Shown here: positions 44,346 through 53,296 of the stretch, in pieces | Numbering within the stretch: the stretch's first letter is position 1 | Layout of the letters: each line of letters starts with the position of its first letter | NCBI GenBank assembly: GCA_934120315.1 | Contig: CAKOTX010000001.1 | Coordinates: 62,001 to 126,000 of the forward strand | Source of the DNA: an uncultured Clostridia bacterium | GTDB taxonomy: Bacteria; Bacillota; Clostridia; TANB77; CAG-508 | Length of the DNA: 64,000 nt | Direction of reading: 5' to 3' | The notes under the pieces: model-generated | Seen by the model: only the letters and a program-made list of their open reading frames with translations | Told to the model about the DNA's origin: nothing | Databases searched by the model: none | Translations under genes and position numbers: made by a program

Positions 44346-44594
44346 ATGGAAGAGAAAACAATGGTAAATGATATTTTAGGAAATGTAAAGGCAGATTTAA
44401 CAGCATACCAAACAGCAATTTCTGAATCAGAAAATATCCAATTAAGACAAACATTTCAACAAATAAGAAATAATGATGAAAGTTTCCAATATGAATTATT
44501 TAAAGTTGCAAATGCTAAGGGATATTATAAACCTGCACAAAAAGCAACTGTAACAGAAATTGAAACTGTAAAAACAGAATTACAACAAGGTTAG
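44346..44594 (+). CDS. CotF-family spore coat protein
   Basis: 82 residues with TTAGGAGGATGAAAA upstream. MVNDILGNVKADLTAYQTAI is the CotF start, and FQYELFKVANAKGYYKPAQKA ends the family domain. CotF-type proteins are structural coat components. It forms an operon with the 62-residue protein; a terminator follows. Confidence 0.88.
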   Translation: MEEKTMVNDILGNVKADLTAYQTAISESENIQLRQTFQQIRNNDESFQYELFKVANAKGYYKPAQKATVTEIETVKTELQQG

Positions 44595-44601
44595 AGAATA
44601 A

Positions 44602-44640
44602 AAGGTGTTAACAATGTATGAGAATTGTTAGCACTTTTTT
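44602..44640 (+). terminator. terminator of the coat gene pair
   Basis: AAAGGTGTTAACAAT with ATTGTTAGCACTTT (G-U pairs), then T6. Confidence 0.85.
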
Positions 44641-44721
44641 GTTTTATAGAAAATAAAGAGATAAACAAAGAAATAAAAAGAAATGAAAAGAAAATATACG
44701 GAAAAAAGGCTTTGAAGCAAA

Positions 44722-44751
44722 TTGCGAAAACAAGGAAAAGTATTATACAAT
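44722..44751 (+). promoter_or_regulatory. promoter of the M23 peptidase gene
   Basis: TTGCGA (44722-44727), 18 bases, TACAAT (44746-44751). It excludes the in-frame ATG-like start at 44722. Confidence 0.6.
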
Positions 44752-44778
44752 TTAAAAAAATATGTACAAGGGAGAAAT

Positions 44779-45780
44779 ATGATGATAAAACAAATATTAG
44801 TATTTGCAAGAAAGTCAATAAAACTTACAATACTTATAGCTGTTTCTATATTTCTAATAATATGTGCGGTAGCATTGTTTTTTAAACCAATATATAGTGT
44901 AACTTTAAATGGAGAAATAGTAGGATACAGTAAAGATAAAAGTAGATTACAAACAAGAATAAATGATTACATAGAACGAGGCGAAGGTGGAGAAGATAGC
45001 CATATAGCATTTGTTCAAGTAGATACTTTGCCAGAATATAAAATGTGTTTATTAAAAAGAAATATAGTAACAAATGATGATGAAATATTCGAAAAAATAA
45101 AACAATCAGGTGTTGTTTACTATAAATTTTATGCAGTATTAGATGGAGAAGAAGAAAAAGCATATGTTTCTGATTTTTCACAAGCAGAGCAAATAGTAAA
45201 TGAATTAAGAGAAAAAGAAAGCGATAATATAGATGATATATCAATATTAGAAAAATATGATACATCACTAAAAGAGTTTTCAGAGGTAGAAGCAACAGTT
45301 GCTTCTTTATATAAAGAAAAAGTAGTAGTTCAACAGACACCAAAGGTATCAACAGGAAAAGTAAATACTTCAATGAATATATCATATCAAAAAGTACCAT
45401 TAAGTTTAAATTTAATAAGACCAATTTCTGGAATAATAACTTCTAGATTTGGGGCTAAAAGTAGTATAAGATCAGGTGATCATACTGGATTAGATATAGG
45501 TGCTCCAACAGGAACACCTATAAAAGCAGCAGCTGGAGGAACAGTAGCATTTTCAGGATATAAAAAATCTTATGGATATATGATAGTAATATCACATGGA
45601 AATGGAATTGAAACATACTATGGACATTGTAGCAAATTGTATGCTACAGAAGGACAGAAGGTAAGCCAAGGAGAAGTAATAGCAGCAGTAGGAAATACAG
45701 GAAATAGTACAGGTCCACATTTACATCTGGAAATTAGAGTAAATGGTGTTGCATATAACCCACAAAATTATGTGTATTAG
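44779..45780 (+). CDS. membrane-anchored M23 (LytM) family peptidase
   Basis: 333 residues from the ATG at 44779 (or the next codon, 44782) after AAGGGAG. One membrane helix (about 17-36), a stalk domain with a possible coiled part, then the M23 domain: PISGIITSRFGAKS, zinc ligands H235-x3-D239 (HTGLDIG) and H314-L-H316, with GNTGNSTGPHLHLEI. All zinc ligands are kept, so it should be an active wall endopeptidase. Its plan resembles SpoIIQ-like and other sporulation M23 proteins, but the location between coat genes and mecA does not settle a role. Confidence 0.9.
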   Translation: MMIKQILVFARKSIKLTILIAVSIFLIICAVALFFKPIYSVTLNGEIVGYSKDKSRLQTRINDYIERGEGGEDSHIAFVQVDTLPEYKMCLLKRNIVTNDDEIFEKIKQSGVVYYKFYAVLDGEEEKAYVSDFSQAEQIVNELREKESDNIDDISILEKYDTSLKEFSEVEATVASLYKEKVVVQQTPKVSTGKVNTSMNISYQKVPLSLNLIRPISGIITSRFGAKSSIRSGDHTGLDIGAPTGTPIKAAAGGTVAFSGYKKSYGYMIVISHGNGIETYYGHCSKLYATEGQKVSQGEVIAAVGNTGNSTGPHLHLEIRVNGVAYNPQNYVY

Positions 45781-45781
45781 A

Positions 45782-45810
45782 AAAGAGACAGGAAACTGTC
45801 TCTTTATTTT
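45782..45810. terminator. bidirectional terminator between the M23 gene and mecA
   Basis: AAAGAGACAG with CTGTCTCTTT, loop GAAA, then ATTTT; the minus strand has TTTT after it too. Confidence 0.85.
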
Positions 45811-46388
45811 ATGAATAAATAAATACATTTAATAATAGCATTTTTTTCAAAGATAACTTTACCATATTCATTTAAGATTCCATGAATACTTGGCGAATCA
45901 GATACATTAGTTCCAAATTCTGCAAATACATTTTTCATGTAATCGAGCAGAACAGAAAATTTTTCAACATCTGAATTATATAAATAATATGTATTATTAT
46001 ATAAAATTAAGGAAAAATTTTGCGAGAAATCTTTTAAATTTAAATCTGAAAAATTATTCAAAAAAGTACATAAATTTATAAAATTATCAAAATTATCAAA
46101 TTTAAATATAAAATTATTATTTTTAGGAGGGTTAGAAAAACTTTCTTGCAATTTAGTTATTATAAAGATACATTCCTCATCAGAAGTTAGAGTTGCTTCT
46201 ATTAATAATTGAGAGTCATTAACTTCAAAACCAATTTCACTTTCAGCCATTTTTAGCATGTTTTGTAGCAGTTTTTGTGATGGCTCTGAATTAGAAAATA
46301 AATTTTGAATAGAAACATTATTTTGTTCCATGTCATGCATAGAAACACTAATTTTTATCTTGGTATCATTTAATTTTTCGAATTTCAT
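45804..46388 (-). CDS. mecA: MecA-type adaptor protein
   Basis: 194 residues; ATGGAGGTTTACAA precedes the ATG. The N-terminal MKFEKLNDTKIKISVSMHDM and KMAESEIGFEVNDSQLLIEA match the MecA substrate-binding domain; the C-terminal part (DNFDNFINLCTFL; YYLYNSDVEKFSVLLDY) matches the ClpC-binding domain. MecA brings proteins such as ComK or Spo0A-P to ClpCP in Bacillus. The target here is unknown. Confidence 0.9.
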   Translation of the reverse strand: MKFEKLNDTKIKISVSMHDMEQNNVSIQNLFSNSEPSQKLLQNMLKMAESEIGFEVNDSQLLIEATLTSDEECIFIITKLQESFSNPPKNNNFIFKFDNFDNFINLCTFLNNFSDLNLKDFSQNFSLILYNNTYYLYNSDVEKFSVLLDYMKNVFAEFGTNVSDSPSIHGILNEYGKVIFEKNAIIKCIYLFIK

Positions 46389-46484
46389 TTGTAAACCTCC
46401 ATACTTCTTATAAATCTATTATACTATGAACATAGAAAAAATTAAAGGAACAATTTTTGGTAAAAGCGTAGTCTATTTTATAGA

Positions 46485-46528
46485 ATGTAACAAAAATGTA
46501 ATAAAAACGTCATAAAAATGTAATAAAG
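46485..46528. promoter_or_regulatory. four direct repeats at 11-bp phasing (candidate response-regulator site)
   Basis: Four units, each 11 bases: ATGTAACAAAA, ATGTAATAAAA, ACGTCATAAAA, ATGTAATAAAG. On the other strand they read as TTACAT spaced by 5 bases, the layout bound by PhoP/OmpR-family regulators. They lie 55-100 bases before the TTGACA of the fibre-protein operon and 100-140 bases before the mecA start. Confidence 0.6.
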
Positions 46529-46583
46529 TCATTAAACACACTTGTATCAAGACTTTTATAAGAAAAAATGTTAAAAACATATG

Positions 46584-46612
46584 TTGACAATATGTTGAAA
46601 AATATATAAAAA
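46584..46612 (+). promoter_or_regulatory. promoter of the TasA-like operon
   Basis: TTGACA (46584-46589), 17 bases, TAAAAA (46607-46612). The element ATATGTTGA occurs twice, 11 bases apart, over the -35 region (46580 and 46591). Confidence 0.55.
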
Positions 46613-46663
46613 GGAAAGTGAGGAATTATAATTAATTTACTAGAAGGTTTAGGAGGTGAGATT

Positions 46664-47158
46664 GTGAGTAAAAAAAGCAAAACGATTGTTGGAGTTGTGC
46701 TAGTAATTGCCGTATTATTAATTGCAGTAGGTTATGCAATGATTTCATCTATTAATTTAAATATAAATGGTACTGCATCTGGTGATGGAAATCAAGAAAA
46801 CTTTAAAGTTTTATTTACAGATGTAACAAAATCTAGTGAGAATGTAGAAGCATCAGCATCAGGTCTAACAGGAACAATGAAAGTAACTGGATTAACAACA
46901 TTAGGAGATGAAGAAACAGCAACATTTACAATAGCAAATCAAAGTACAGATATTAATGCTAATATAAGTGCTGCTATTGATCCAAATACAGCAATAAATA
47001 CAGAATATTTTGATATATCATTCACTGGAGGAAATGAAACAATTAATGCAGGAAGTACAAGCACAATTACAGTTACAGTAAGATTGGTGAAAACACCAAT
47101 AAATGATGTTAGTACATCTTTTAAAATTAACTTAACAGCTGAACCAACAAGTAAATAA
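46664..47158 (+). CDS. TasA/CalY-like secreted fibre protein 1
   Basis: 164 residues from a GTG at 46664 after TTTAGGAGGTGAGATT. Signal-type helix (about 8-24) ending AVGYAMIS, the type cut by SipW-like peptidases. The mature part is Ser/Thr/Asn-rich and beta-structured (TGTMKVTGLTTLGDEETATF; STITVTVRLVKTPI), as in camelysin/TasA proteins, which form biofilm or surface fibres. Two paralogs and a SipW-type peptidase follow in order. Confidence 0.87.
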   Translation: MSKKSKTIVGVVLVIAVLLIAVGYAMISSINLNINGTASGDGNQENFKVLFTDVTKSSENVEASASGLTGTMKVTGLTTLGDEETATFTIANQSTDINANISAAIDPNTAINTEYFDISFTGGNETINAGSTSTITVTVRLVKTPINDVSTSFKINLTAEPTSK

Positions 47159-47209
47159 TTTTAGAAACTAAAGAAGATGGAATTTAAGTATTTTAAGGAG
47201 GAAAATAAT

Positions 47210-47704
47210 ATGAGTAAAAAAACTAAAACAATTTTAGCTGTAGTATTAATTGCAGCAATAGTATTGATTGCAGTAGGATATGCAGCAATATCAAATATTA
47301 ATTTAAAAATATCAGGAACAGCTTCAGGTGAAGGAAGCGATAGTAACTTTAAAGTAGCATTTTCAGGAACACCATCTGGTACAGGAAATGCTTCAGGAAC
47401 TATAACTAATGATCACTCTGCAGAAATGACAGTATCTGGCTTAACAACAAATGGTGATTCTGCATCTGTAACATTTGAAATAACAAATAATAGTACAGAT
47501 ATAAATGCTGATGTAGCAGTAACAGCTGGTTCTAGTGAACAATCAGGAGATTTTACAATAACTACAACTGGTGGAGGAACATCAATTACACCAGGTAGTA
47601 CAACAACAGTAACAGTAACAGTAACATTAAATAGAACATTAGTAGAAAGTTCATCAACAAATTTTAATGTTAGTTTAGTTGCATCTCCATCAACAACAAT
47701 GTAA
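47210..47704 (+). CDS. TasA/CalY-like secreted fibre protein 2
   Basis: 164 residues from the ATG at 47210 after TTAAGGAGGAAAATA; an upstream GTG/ATG at 47177 has no site. Paralog of the first: same signal (LIAVGYAAISNINLKISGTA) and the same strand order, ending TVTVTVTLNRTLVES. The mature part is very low in charge and rich in Thr/Ser/Gly, fitting an amyloid-like or pilin-like fibre subunit. Confidence 0.88.
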   Translation: MSKKTKTILAVVLIAAIVLIAVGYAAISNINLKISGTASGEGSDSNFKVAFSGTPSGTGNASGTITNDHSAEMTVSGLTTNGDSASVTFEITNNSTDINADVAVTAGSSEQSGDFTITTTGGGTSITPGSTTTVTVTVTLNRTLVESSSTNFNVSLVASPSTTM

Positions 47705-47727
47705 TAGTTAAGGTATGAGGTGATTAT

Positions 47728-48252
47728 ATGAGTAAAAAAGGAAAAATAATTTTAGCTGTAGTAATAATTGCAGCAATAATATTAGTTGCAGTAGGATATG
47801 CAACAATTGGAAATATTGGGTTAACAATATCAGGTACAGCATCAGGTACGGGAAATTCAGGTAACTTTGTTGTAAAATTTTCTGATACTGTTAACACTAC
47901 AATAACAGGAACTGTTACAACAAATCCTAAAGTAGCATCAGCAACAGCAACAGGAAAAGTAACAGGAGATAAAGCAGCTACTATAACAGTATCAGGTTTA
48001 GCAACAAAAGGTGATTATGCAGATGTATCTTTTAAAGTTGCAAATAATAGTAAAGATATAAAGGCAACTATAGCTGCAACAGCAAAATCAGATAATACAG
48101 ATTTTTCTGTTGCAGTAATAGCTGGTACAGGAACAGCAGTTGCAGCAGGAAGCACAACAACAATCACAGTACGTGTAACATTAAATAAAACATTAGTAGG
48201 AGATTCATCAACAAATGTTACAGTTAATTTAACAGCAACACCATCAAATTAG
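47728..48252 (+). CDS. TasA/CalY-like secreted fibre protein 3
   Basis: 174 residues; ATGAGGTGATT precedes the ATG. Third paralog, closest to the second (AVGYATIGNIGLTISGTASG; TTITVRVTLNKTLVGDSSTN), with an extra Thr/Ala-rich insertion near residues 60-80. The three in a row suggest a fibre of mixed subunits or subunits made under different conditions. Confidence 0.88.
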   Translation: MSKKGKIILAVVIIAAIILVAVGYATIGNIGLTISGTASGTGNSGNFVVKFSDTVNTTITGTVTTNPKVASATATGKVTGDKAATITVSGLATKGDYADVSFKVANNSKDIKATIAATAKSDNTDFSVAVIAGTGTAVAAGSTTTITVRVTLNKTLVGDSSTNVTVNLTATPSN

Positions 48253-48274
48253 TATATATAAAAAAGGAGGAAAA

Positions 48275-49408
48275 ATGAAAAGTGAGAAAATAAGGTTATA
48301 TACACTAGAAATATCACTAATATTATTCTTCCTTTTTGCAATGATATATAATAATATAATAACAAGACAAGTATTAGCGGTAATATTATTAGTGTTTATG
48401 GTCATAAGCAAAATTTTTATAAAAACAGATAAATTAGAGTTAACAAATAGCAAACAAATAATACTTTTATTAAGTGGAATTGGTATAACATATGTAGTGT
48501 TGATGTATTTATTGGGAATATTTACAGGATTTTATAGGTCAACTGTACAATTTAGTAAATGGTCAATAATAAATTACATAATACCATATATAGTAATAAT
48601 AGTATCTTCAGAAAATATAAGGAAAACTGTTCTACAAAAAGAAAGTAAATATTCAAAAATAATAATGCTAGTAGCAATGGTAATATTAGATACTATTTTA
48701 AATACCAATATTTACAATTTAAAAACCACAAATGATTACTTTGTATTAGTAACATTTATAATATTTGCATCAATAGCAAATAACATGTTATTTAATCATA
48801 TGATAATAAAATATAGGAATATGTCAGCAATAATAATATATAGATTAATAATAACACTATATATATATTTAATTCCAATAACACCGGATATATATATATT
48901 TATAGAATCAATATTAAAAATGATTGTCCCATATATTATATATGTAATACTAGAAAATTTATTTTCAACGAAAGTAAAAACAATTTCGGTAGGACAAAAG
49001 AAAAAAGATAGAATTATAACAACAATCGTTTATGTAATAGTTATTATAATTGTAATGCTTATAAGCTGTAAATTTAGATATGGATTAATAGTAGTTGGTT
49101 CAGGAAGTATGACTGGAACAATTAATAAAGGAGACATAATCTTTTTTGAAAGATATAAGCCAGATGAAAAAATAGAAACAGGAGATATTGTTATATTCAA
49201 TAAAAAAGATACAAAAATTGTTCATAGAATAATAGATCAAAGATTGATGGGAACCGAAACAAGGTATTACACAAAAGGAGATGCCAATCAGGATCAAGAT
49301 GATGGATATATAGAAAAAGATGATATAGTAGGACAAGTTAAGGCAAGAATTCCTTATGTTGGATACTTAACATTGTGGGTAAATAATTTAATAGGAGGAA
49401 ATAAATAG
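48275..49408 (+). CDS. SipW/ER-type signal peptidase I with extended membrane domain
   Basis: 377 residues; AAAAAGGAGGAAAA precedes the ATG. The N-terminal two thirds carry six or seven membrane helices of no clear family. The C-terminal third is the peptidase: catalytic Ser278 in VVGSGSMTG and His317 in KIVHRI, a Ser-His pair as in ER/archaeal and SipW enzymes instead of Ser-Lys, then YYTKGDANQDQDDG. It is expected to cleave the three fibre proteins encoded directly upstream. A typical SipW has about 190 residues, so this form is about twice as long. Confidence 0.9.
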   Translation: MKSEKIRLYTLEISLILFFLFAMIYNNIITRQVLAVILLVFMVISKIFIKTDKLELTNSKQIILLLSGIGITYVVLMYLLGIFTGFYRSTVQFSKWSIINYIIPYIVIIVSSENIRKTVLQKESKYSKIIMLVAMVILDTILNTNIYNLKTTNDYFVLVTFIIFASIANNMLFNHMIIKYRNMSAIIIYRLIITLYIYLIPITPDIYIFIESILKMIVPYIIYVILENLFSTKVKTISVGQKKKDRIITTIVYVIVIIIVMLISCKFRYGLIVVGSGSMTGTINKGDIIFFERYKPDEKIETGDIVIFNKKDTKIVHRIIDQRLMGTETRYYTKGDANQDQDDGYIEKDDIVGQVKARIPYVGYLTLWVNNLIGGNK

Positions 49409-50554
49409 ATGGAAAACAACGAAAAAATAGCAAAAGAACATCAAAAACGAAGAAGAGAACATAAGATAAAATTAGCTGTAATAAGTGTAATTCTATTAGT
49501 ATTGGCAGCAGGATTGATTGGTTCATATTTCATGTTGTCAAAGAATGAATACAACACATATACAGAAAATGCTAAAGTAAATTATAAAGTAAATTTAAAA
49601 GAAAATGAATTTTACCAAGAAACTTCATTAGATGAAAGAAGCTCAGTAGTAGCAAGTTTAATAGAAAATTTAGAAATAGATTTTAATTATGATTTTAATT
49701 TATCCAAAGAACAAGATTATACTTATGATTATAAAATAGTAGCAGTTACAAATATAAAAGAAACTAAAAAAAGTAATTCAATTTATGAAACAACAGAAGA
49801 ATTAGTAAACAAAGAAATACAAGAAACAAATGAAAAGAATTTAAATATATCAGAAAAAGTTACAATAGATTATAATGAATATAACGAAAAAATGAATAAA
49901 TTTGTTAAAGCATATGGTCTAAATGATACAACAAGTACATTAGAATTAGATATGTATGTAAATGTAGTAAATAAATATGATGGTACAAGAGTTAATAAAG
50001 AAAGTAAAGTTATGACTTTAAGTATACCATTAACTACGAAAACAGTAGATGTTAGCATAGGTTCTAATGTAATAAAAGACGAAGGAAAAATGCTTTCTAA
50101 AAAGAGTGAATATAAAAACATGGAATATGTTCTTGGAGCAGGAATTCTTTTAGCTGCAACTGGTATAGTTGTTCTAGTAATGTTTGTAAAATATGTAATA
50201 GATACAAGAAGTGCAGAAGCAATGTATGAACAAGATTTAAAACAAATTTTATTTAACTATAAATCTTATATTCAACAATCTACTAATGATATAGCTACAA
50301 AAGGTTATAAAAAAATTCAAATTAATACATTTAATGAAATATTAGGATTAAGAGACACAATGCAAACACCTATATTAATGTATACAGAAAAAGATGAATT
50401 GAAAACTAAATTCGTAATTATAAAAGATGGTATATTATATATATATATATTAGGTGCAAAAGAGATAAGGGAAGAATTAAGAGCTAAGAGTGCAGAAAGA
50501 AAAGCAAGAGAAGAGCAAGCAAAAAATAAAAAACAAGATAAAAAGACAAAATAG
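49409..50554 (+). CDS. DUF5305-like membrane protein of the SipW locus
   Basis: 381 residues; the ATG overlaps no base but directly abuts the stop of the peptidase gene. Two membrane helices (about 22-42 and 245-265) enclose a large outer domain, then a cytoplasmic Lys-rich tail. Its arrangement and place next to a SipW-type peptidase match DUF5305 proteins, which occur beside such peptidases; it may help fibre export or anchoring. Function not known. Confidence 0.8.
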   Translation: MENNEKIAKEHQKRRREHKIKLAVISVILLVLAAGLIGSYFMLSKNEYNTYTENAKVNYKVNLKENEFYQETSLDERSSVVASLIENLEIDFNYDFNLSKEQDYTYDYKIVAVTNIKETKKSNSIYETTEELVNKEIQETNEKNLNISEKVTIDYNEYNEKMNKFVKAYGLNDTTSTLELDMYVNVVNKYDGTRVNKESKVMTLSIPLTTKTVDVSIGSNVIKDEGKMLSKKSEYKNMEYVLGAGILLAATGIVVLVMFVKYVIDTRSAEAMYEQDLKQILFNYKSYIQQSTNDIATKGYKKIQINTFNEILGLRDTMQTPILMYTEKDELKTKFVIIKDGILYIYILGAKEIREELRAKSAERKAREEQAKNKKQDKKTK

Positions 50555-50557
50555 TAA

Positions 50558-50598
50558 ATAAAAAAGAAATTTAGAAAAATTCTAAGTTTCTTTTTTAT
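50558..50598 (+). terminator. terminator of the fibre-protein operon
   Basis: AAAAAAGAAATTTAGAA with TTCTAAGTTTCTTTTTT (one G-U), then ATT. Confidence 0.85.
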
Positions 50599-50637
50599 TG
50601 TGAATTATATAAAAACACAAAAAAACTTATATAGGAC

Positions 50638-50666
50638 TTGAAAAAAACACAAATACAATATATAAT
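50638..50666 (+). promoter_or_regulatory. promoter of the radC-mre operon
   Basis: TTGAAA (50638-50643), 17 bases, TATAAT (50661-50666). A leader hairpin CCTTTCT/AGAAAGG (50685-50702) includes the first part of the radC ribosome site. Confidence 0.78.
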
Positions 50667-50713
50667 AATATCACGATATAGGGGCCTTTCTAAAAAGAAA
50701 GGAAGATAGCATA

Positions 50714-51421
50714 ATGCCAATAAAAATGAAAGAATTACCAGAAGCAGAAAGACCATACGAAAAATTAGAACAATATGGTGCGAAAGCACTAACAAATGCA
50801 GAATTAATTGCAATAATAATAAAAACAGGAACAAAAGAAGAAACGGTTGTAGGATTAGCACAGCAAATTTTAAAGTTAAATAATACTAAGGAAGAAAATT
50901 TGAAATTTTTAATGGATTTAACTGTAGAAGAATTTATGAAAATAAAAGGAATTGGAAAAGTTAAGGCTATTCAATTAAAAGCAGTTTGTGAATTAGCTAC
51001 AAGAATAAATACAATTTCAAATTATAAAGAAAAACAGATAAAAAGACCACAAGATATAGCTGAAATACTAATAGAAGAAATGAGATTTGAAAAACAAGAG
51101 ATACTAAAAATTGCAATGTTAAACAATAAAAATAAATTACTAAAGATAAAAGATATTGCAAAAGGTGGAGGAAACTTTGTAACAGCAACAATGAAATCAA
51201 TATTAAATGAAGCGGTAAAAATAGAAGCTGCAAAAATAATATTAATTCATAACCATCCAGCAGGAGATCCAACGCCAAGTAATCAAGACATTGAATTTAC
51301 TAAAAATGTAGAACAAGCTTCCAAATTATTAGGAATACAATTATTAGACCATATTGTAATTGGAAATGGAAATTATGTGAGCATTTTTTCACAAAGAATG
51401 CGTAATGAAAGGAAAGAATAA
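50714..51421 (+). CDS. radC: RadC/JAMM-domain protein
   Basis: 235 residues. A helix-hairpin-helix (KGIGKVKAIQLKAVCEL) is followed by the JAMM metalloprotease-like motif HNHPAGDPTPSNQD. The name RadC is historical; a role in repair is unproven. It stands just before mreB, an arrangement common in Firmicutes, with 2 bases between. Confidence 0.95.
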   Translation: MPIKMKELPEAERPYEKLEQYGAKALTNAELIAIIIKTGTKEETVVGLAQQILKLNNTKEENLKFLMDLTVEEFMKIKGIGKVKAIQLKAVCELATRINTISNYKEKQIKRPQDIAEILIEEMRFEKQEILKIAMLNNKNKLLKIKDIAKGGGNFVTATMKSILNEAVKIEAAKIILIHNHPAGDPTPSNQDIEFTKNVEQASKLLGIQLLDHIVIGNGNYVSIFSQRMRNERKE

Positions 51422-51423
51422 AA

Positions 51424-52455
51424 ATGAATTTTTTGTCATTCAAATCTAAAGACATAGGGATAGATTTAGGAACAGCCAATATACTAGTAACATTAAATGG
51501 AAAAGGAATAGTTTTAAGAGAACCATCAGTAGTATCAATAGATAATAAAACGGGAAATATTATTGCTACTGGATTTGAAGCAAAAGAAATGGTTGGGAGA
51601 ACACCAAAAGAAATAAGTGCAATTAAGCCATTAAAAGATGGTGTAATTGCAGACTTTACAGCCACAAAACTATTATTAAAAAATCTTTTAGAAAAAGTTT
51701 GTAAAAGATATAATGCACTTAGACCAAGGGTATTAGTAGGAGTTCCATCAGGAATAACAGAAGTAGAAGAAAGAGCGGTAGAGGAGTCAATTATAAGAGC
51801 AGGAGCAAGAGAGGTATATTTAATAGAAGAACCTATGGCTGCTGCTATTGGTGCTGGAATCGAAATAGAAGAACCAAGTGGAAATATAGTTGTAGATATT
51901 GGTGGAGGAACAACAGAAGTAGCAGTAATCTCTTTGGGAGGAATTGTAGTTAGTAATTCCCTAAGGATTGCGGGAGATGAATTAGACGAAGATATTATTA
52001 ATTATGTAAAAAGAGAAATGAATTTAGCAATAGGAGAAACAACAGCTGAACAAATAAAAAAAGAATTAGGATGTGCAATGCCATTAATGTCTCAAATGAC
52101 AATGAAGATAAAAGGTAGAGACTTAAATGATGGATTACCAAGAACAGATATAATAACATCAGACCAAGTAGAAAAAGCAATGAAAGAATCTATTGATAAG
52201 ATAGTTGAAGTAGTAAAAATAACGCTAGAAAAAACACCACCAGAGCTTGCATCTGATATTATGGAAAAAGGAATTATGCTAACAGGTGGAGGAGCATTAA
52301 TTCAAAATTTAGATAAATTAATAAGCATAGAAACTGGAATGCCAGTATATGTTACAGAAGAGCCATTAGATTGTGTTGTAAAAGGAACAGAAAAAACACT
52401 ACAAGATATAGAAAAATTAAGAAAAGTTTTATTAAATTCGAGAAAGAGAAGATAG
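51424..52455 (+). CDS. mreB: rod-shape actin MreB
   Basis: 343 residues; AAAGGAAAG precedes the ATG. Phosphate loops DIGLDLGTAN-like (IGIDLGTANILVTL) and DIGGGTTEVAVIS, and the adenosine motif TGGGALIQNLDKLI, are intact. It polymerises under the membrane and guides wall synthesis along the cell. Presence of mreBCD implies a rod-shaped cell. Confidence 0.97.
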   Translation: MNFLSFKSKDIGIDLGTANILVTLNGKGIVLREPSVVSIDNKTGNIIATGFEAKEMVGRTPKEISAIKPLKDGVIADFTATKLLLKNLLEKVCKRYNALRPRVLVGVPSGITEVEERAVEESIIRAGAREVYLIEEPMAAAIGAGIEIEEPSGNIVVDIGGGTTEVAVISLGGIVVSNSLRIAGDELDEDIINYVKREMNLAIGETTAEQIKKELGCAMPLMSQMTMKIKGRDLNDGLPRTDIITSDQVEKAMKESIDKIVEVVKITLEKTPPELASDIMEKGIMLTGGGALIQNLDKLISIETGMPVYVTEEPLDCVVKGTEKTLQDIEKLRKVLLNSRKRR

Positions 52456-52458
52456 TGT

Positions 52459-53274
52459 ATGGAAAAAAATAATAAAGGTGGAATTATAGGAATTGTTATT
52501 ACAGTTATAATATTAATAATTTTAGTTGTGTTTTCAAATACTAATTCAGAAAAATTTTCTATAGTTGAGAACTTTGCTAATGCTATTGTAATGCCAATAG
52601 AAAATGGTTTAACATATTTAAAAAATAAGCTAAATAACAATAATAGCTTTTTTGAAAATGTTGATAAATTAAAAAGTGAAAATGAGTCATTAAAGCAAAA
52701 AAATAGCGAGTTAGAACAACAAATGAGAGAATTTGAAATTATGAAAAATGAGAATGAGCAATTAAAACAAGAACTTAATTTAGCTGAAAAATATGGAGAA
52801 TATACAACAGTTCCAGGAATGATAATTTCAAGAGATATAAGCAATTATTCTAAAACACTTGTTATTAACATAGGAAGTGATAATGGAATAAAAGAAAAAA
52901 TGACAGTTATAGCAGATGAAGGACTTGTTGGATATATAGTTTCAACAACAGCCAAAACTGCGAAAGTGCAAACAATTGTGGATAGTGCCAGTGCAACAAG
53001 TTGTTTAGCAAGTAGTACAAGAGATACAATGATTTGCAAAGGAACAATTGAAAATAAATCTATATTAAGTGCTTCAAATATTGCAACAGATGCTAGAATT
53101 ATCCAAGGAGATAGTGTAGAAACATCAGGATTAGGTGGAATTTATTTAAAAGGAATTCATGTTGGAAAAATCAAAAAAGTAAATGAAGGTACAAATAAAA
53201 CAGATTCTTATGCAACAATAGAAGCAGCAGTAGATTTTGAAAAATTAGAGACAGTCTTAGTAATAACAAACTAA
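52459..53274 (+). CDS. mreC: rod-shape protein MreC
   Basis: 271 residues. One membrane helix (about 10-28), a coiled coil (about 65-115), then the two MreC beta-domains (IISRDISNYSKTLVINIGSD; GLVGYIVSTT; GIYLKGIHVGKI). It links MreB to the wall-synthesis enzymes outside the membrane. It starts 3 bases after mreB. Confidence 0.95.
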   Translation: MEKNNKGGIIGIVITVIILIILVVFSNTNSEKFSIVENFANAIVMPIENGLTYLKNKLNNNNSFFENVDKLKSENESLKQKNSELEQQMREFEIMKNENEQLKQELNLAEKYGEYTTVPGMIISRDISNYSKTLVINIGSDNGIKEKMTVIADEGLVGYIVSTTAKTAKVQTIVDSASATSCLASSTRDTMICKGTIENKSILSASNIATDARIIQGDSVETSGLGGIYLKGIHVGKIKKVNEGTNKTDSYATIEAAVDFEKLETVLVITN

Positions 53275-53296
53275 TAGAATAGAAAGGATATATTTA

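Noticed and set aside
44625..44885. 86-residue plus-strand frame before the M23 gene
   Set aside because: It starts in the terminator of the coat operon and overlaps the M23 promoter and gene in another frame.
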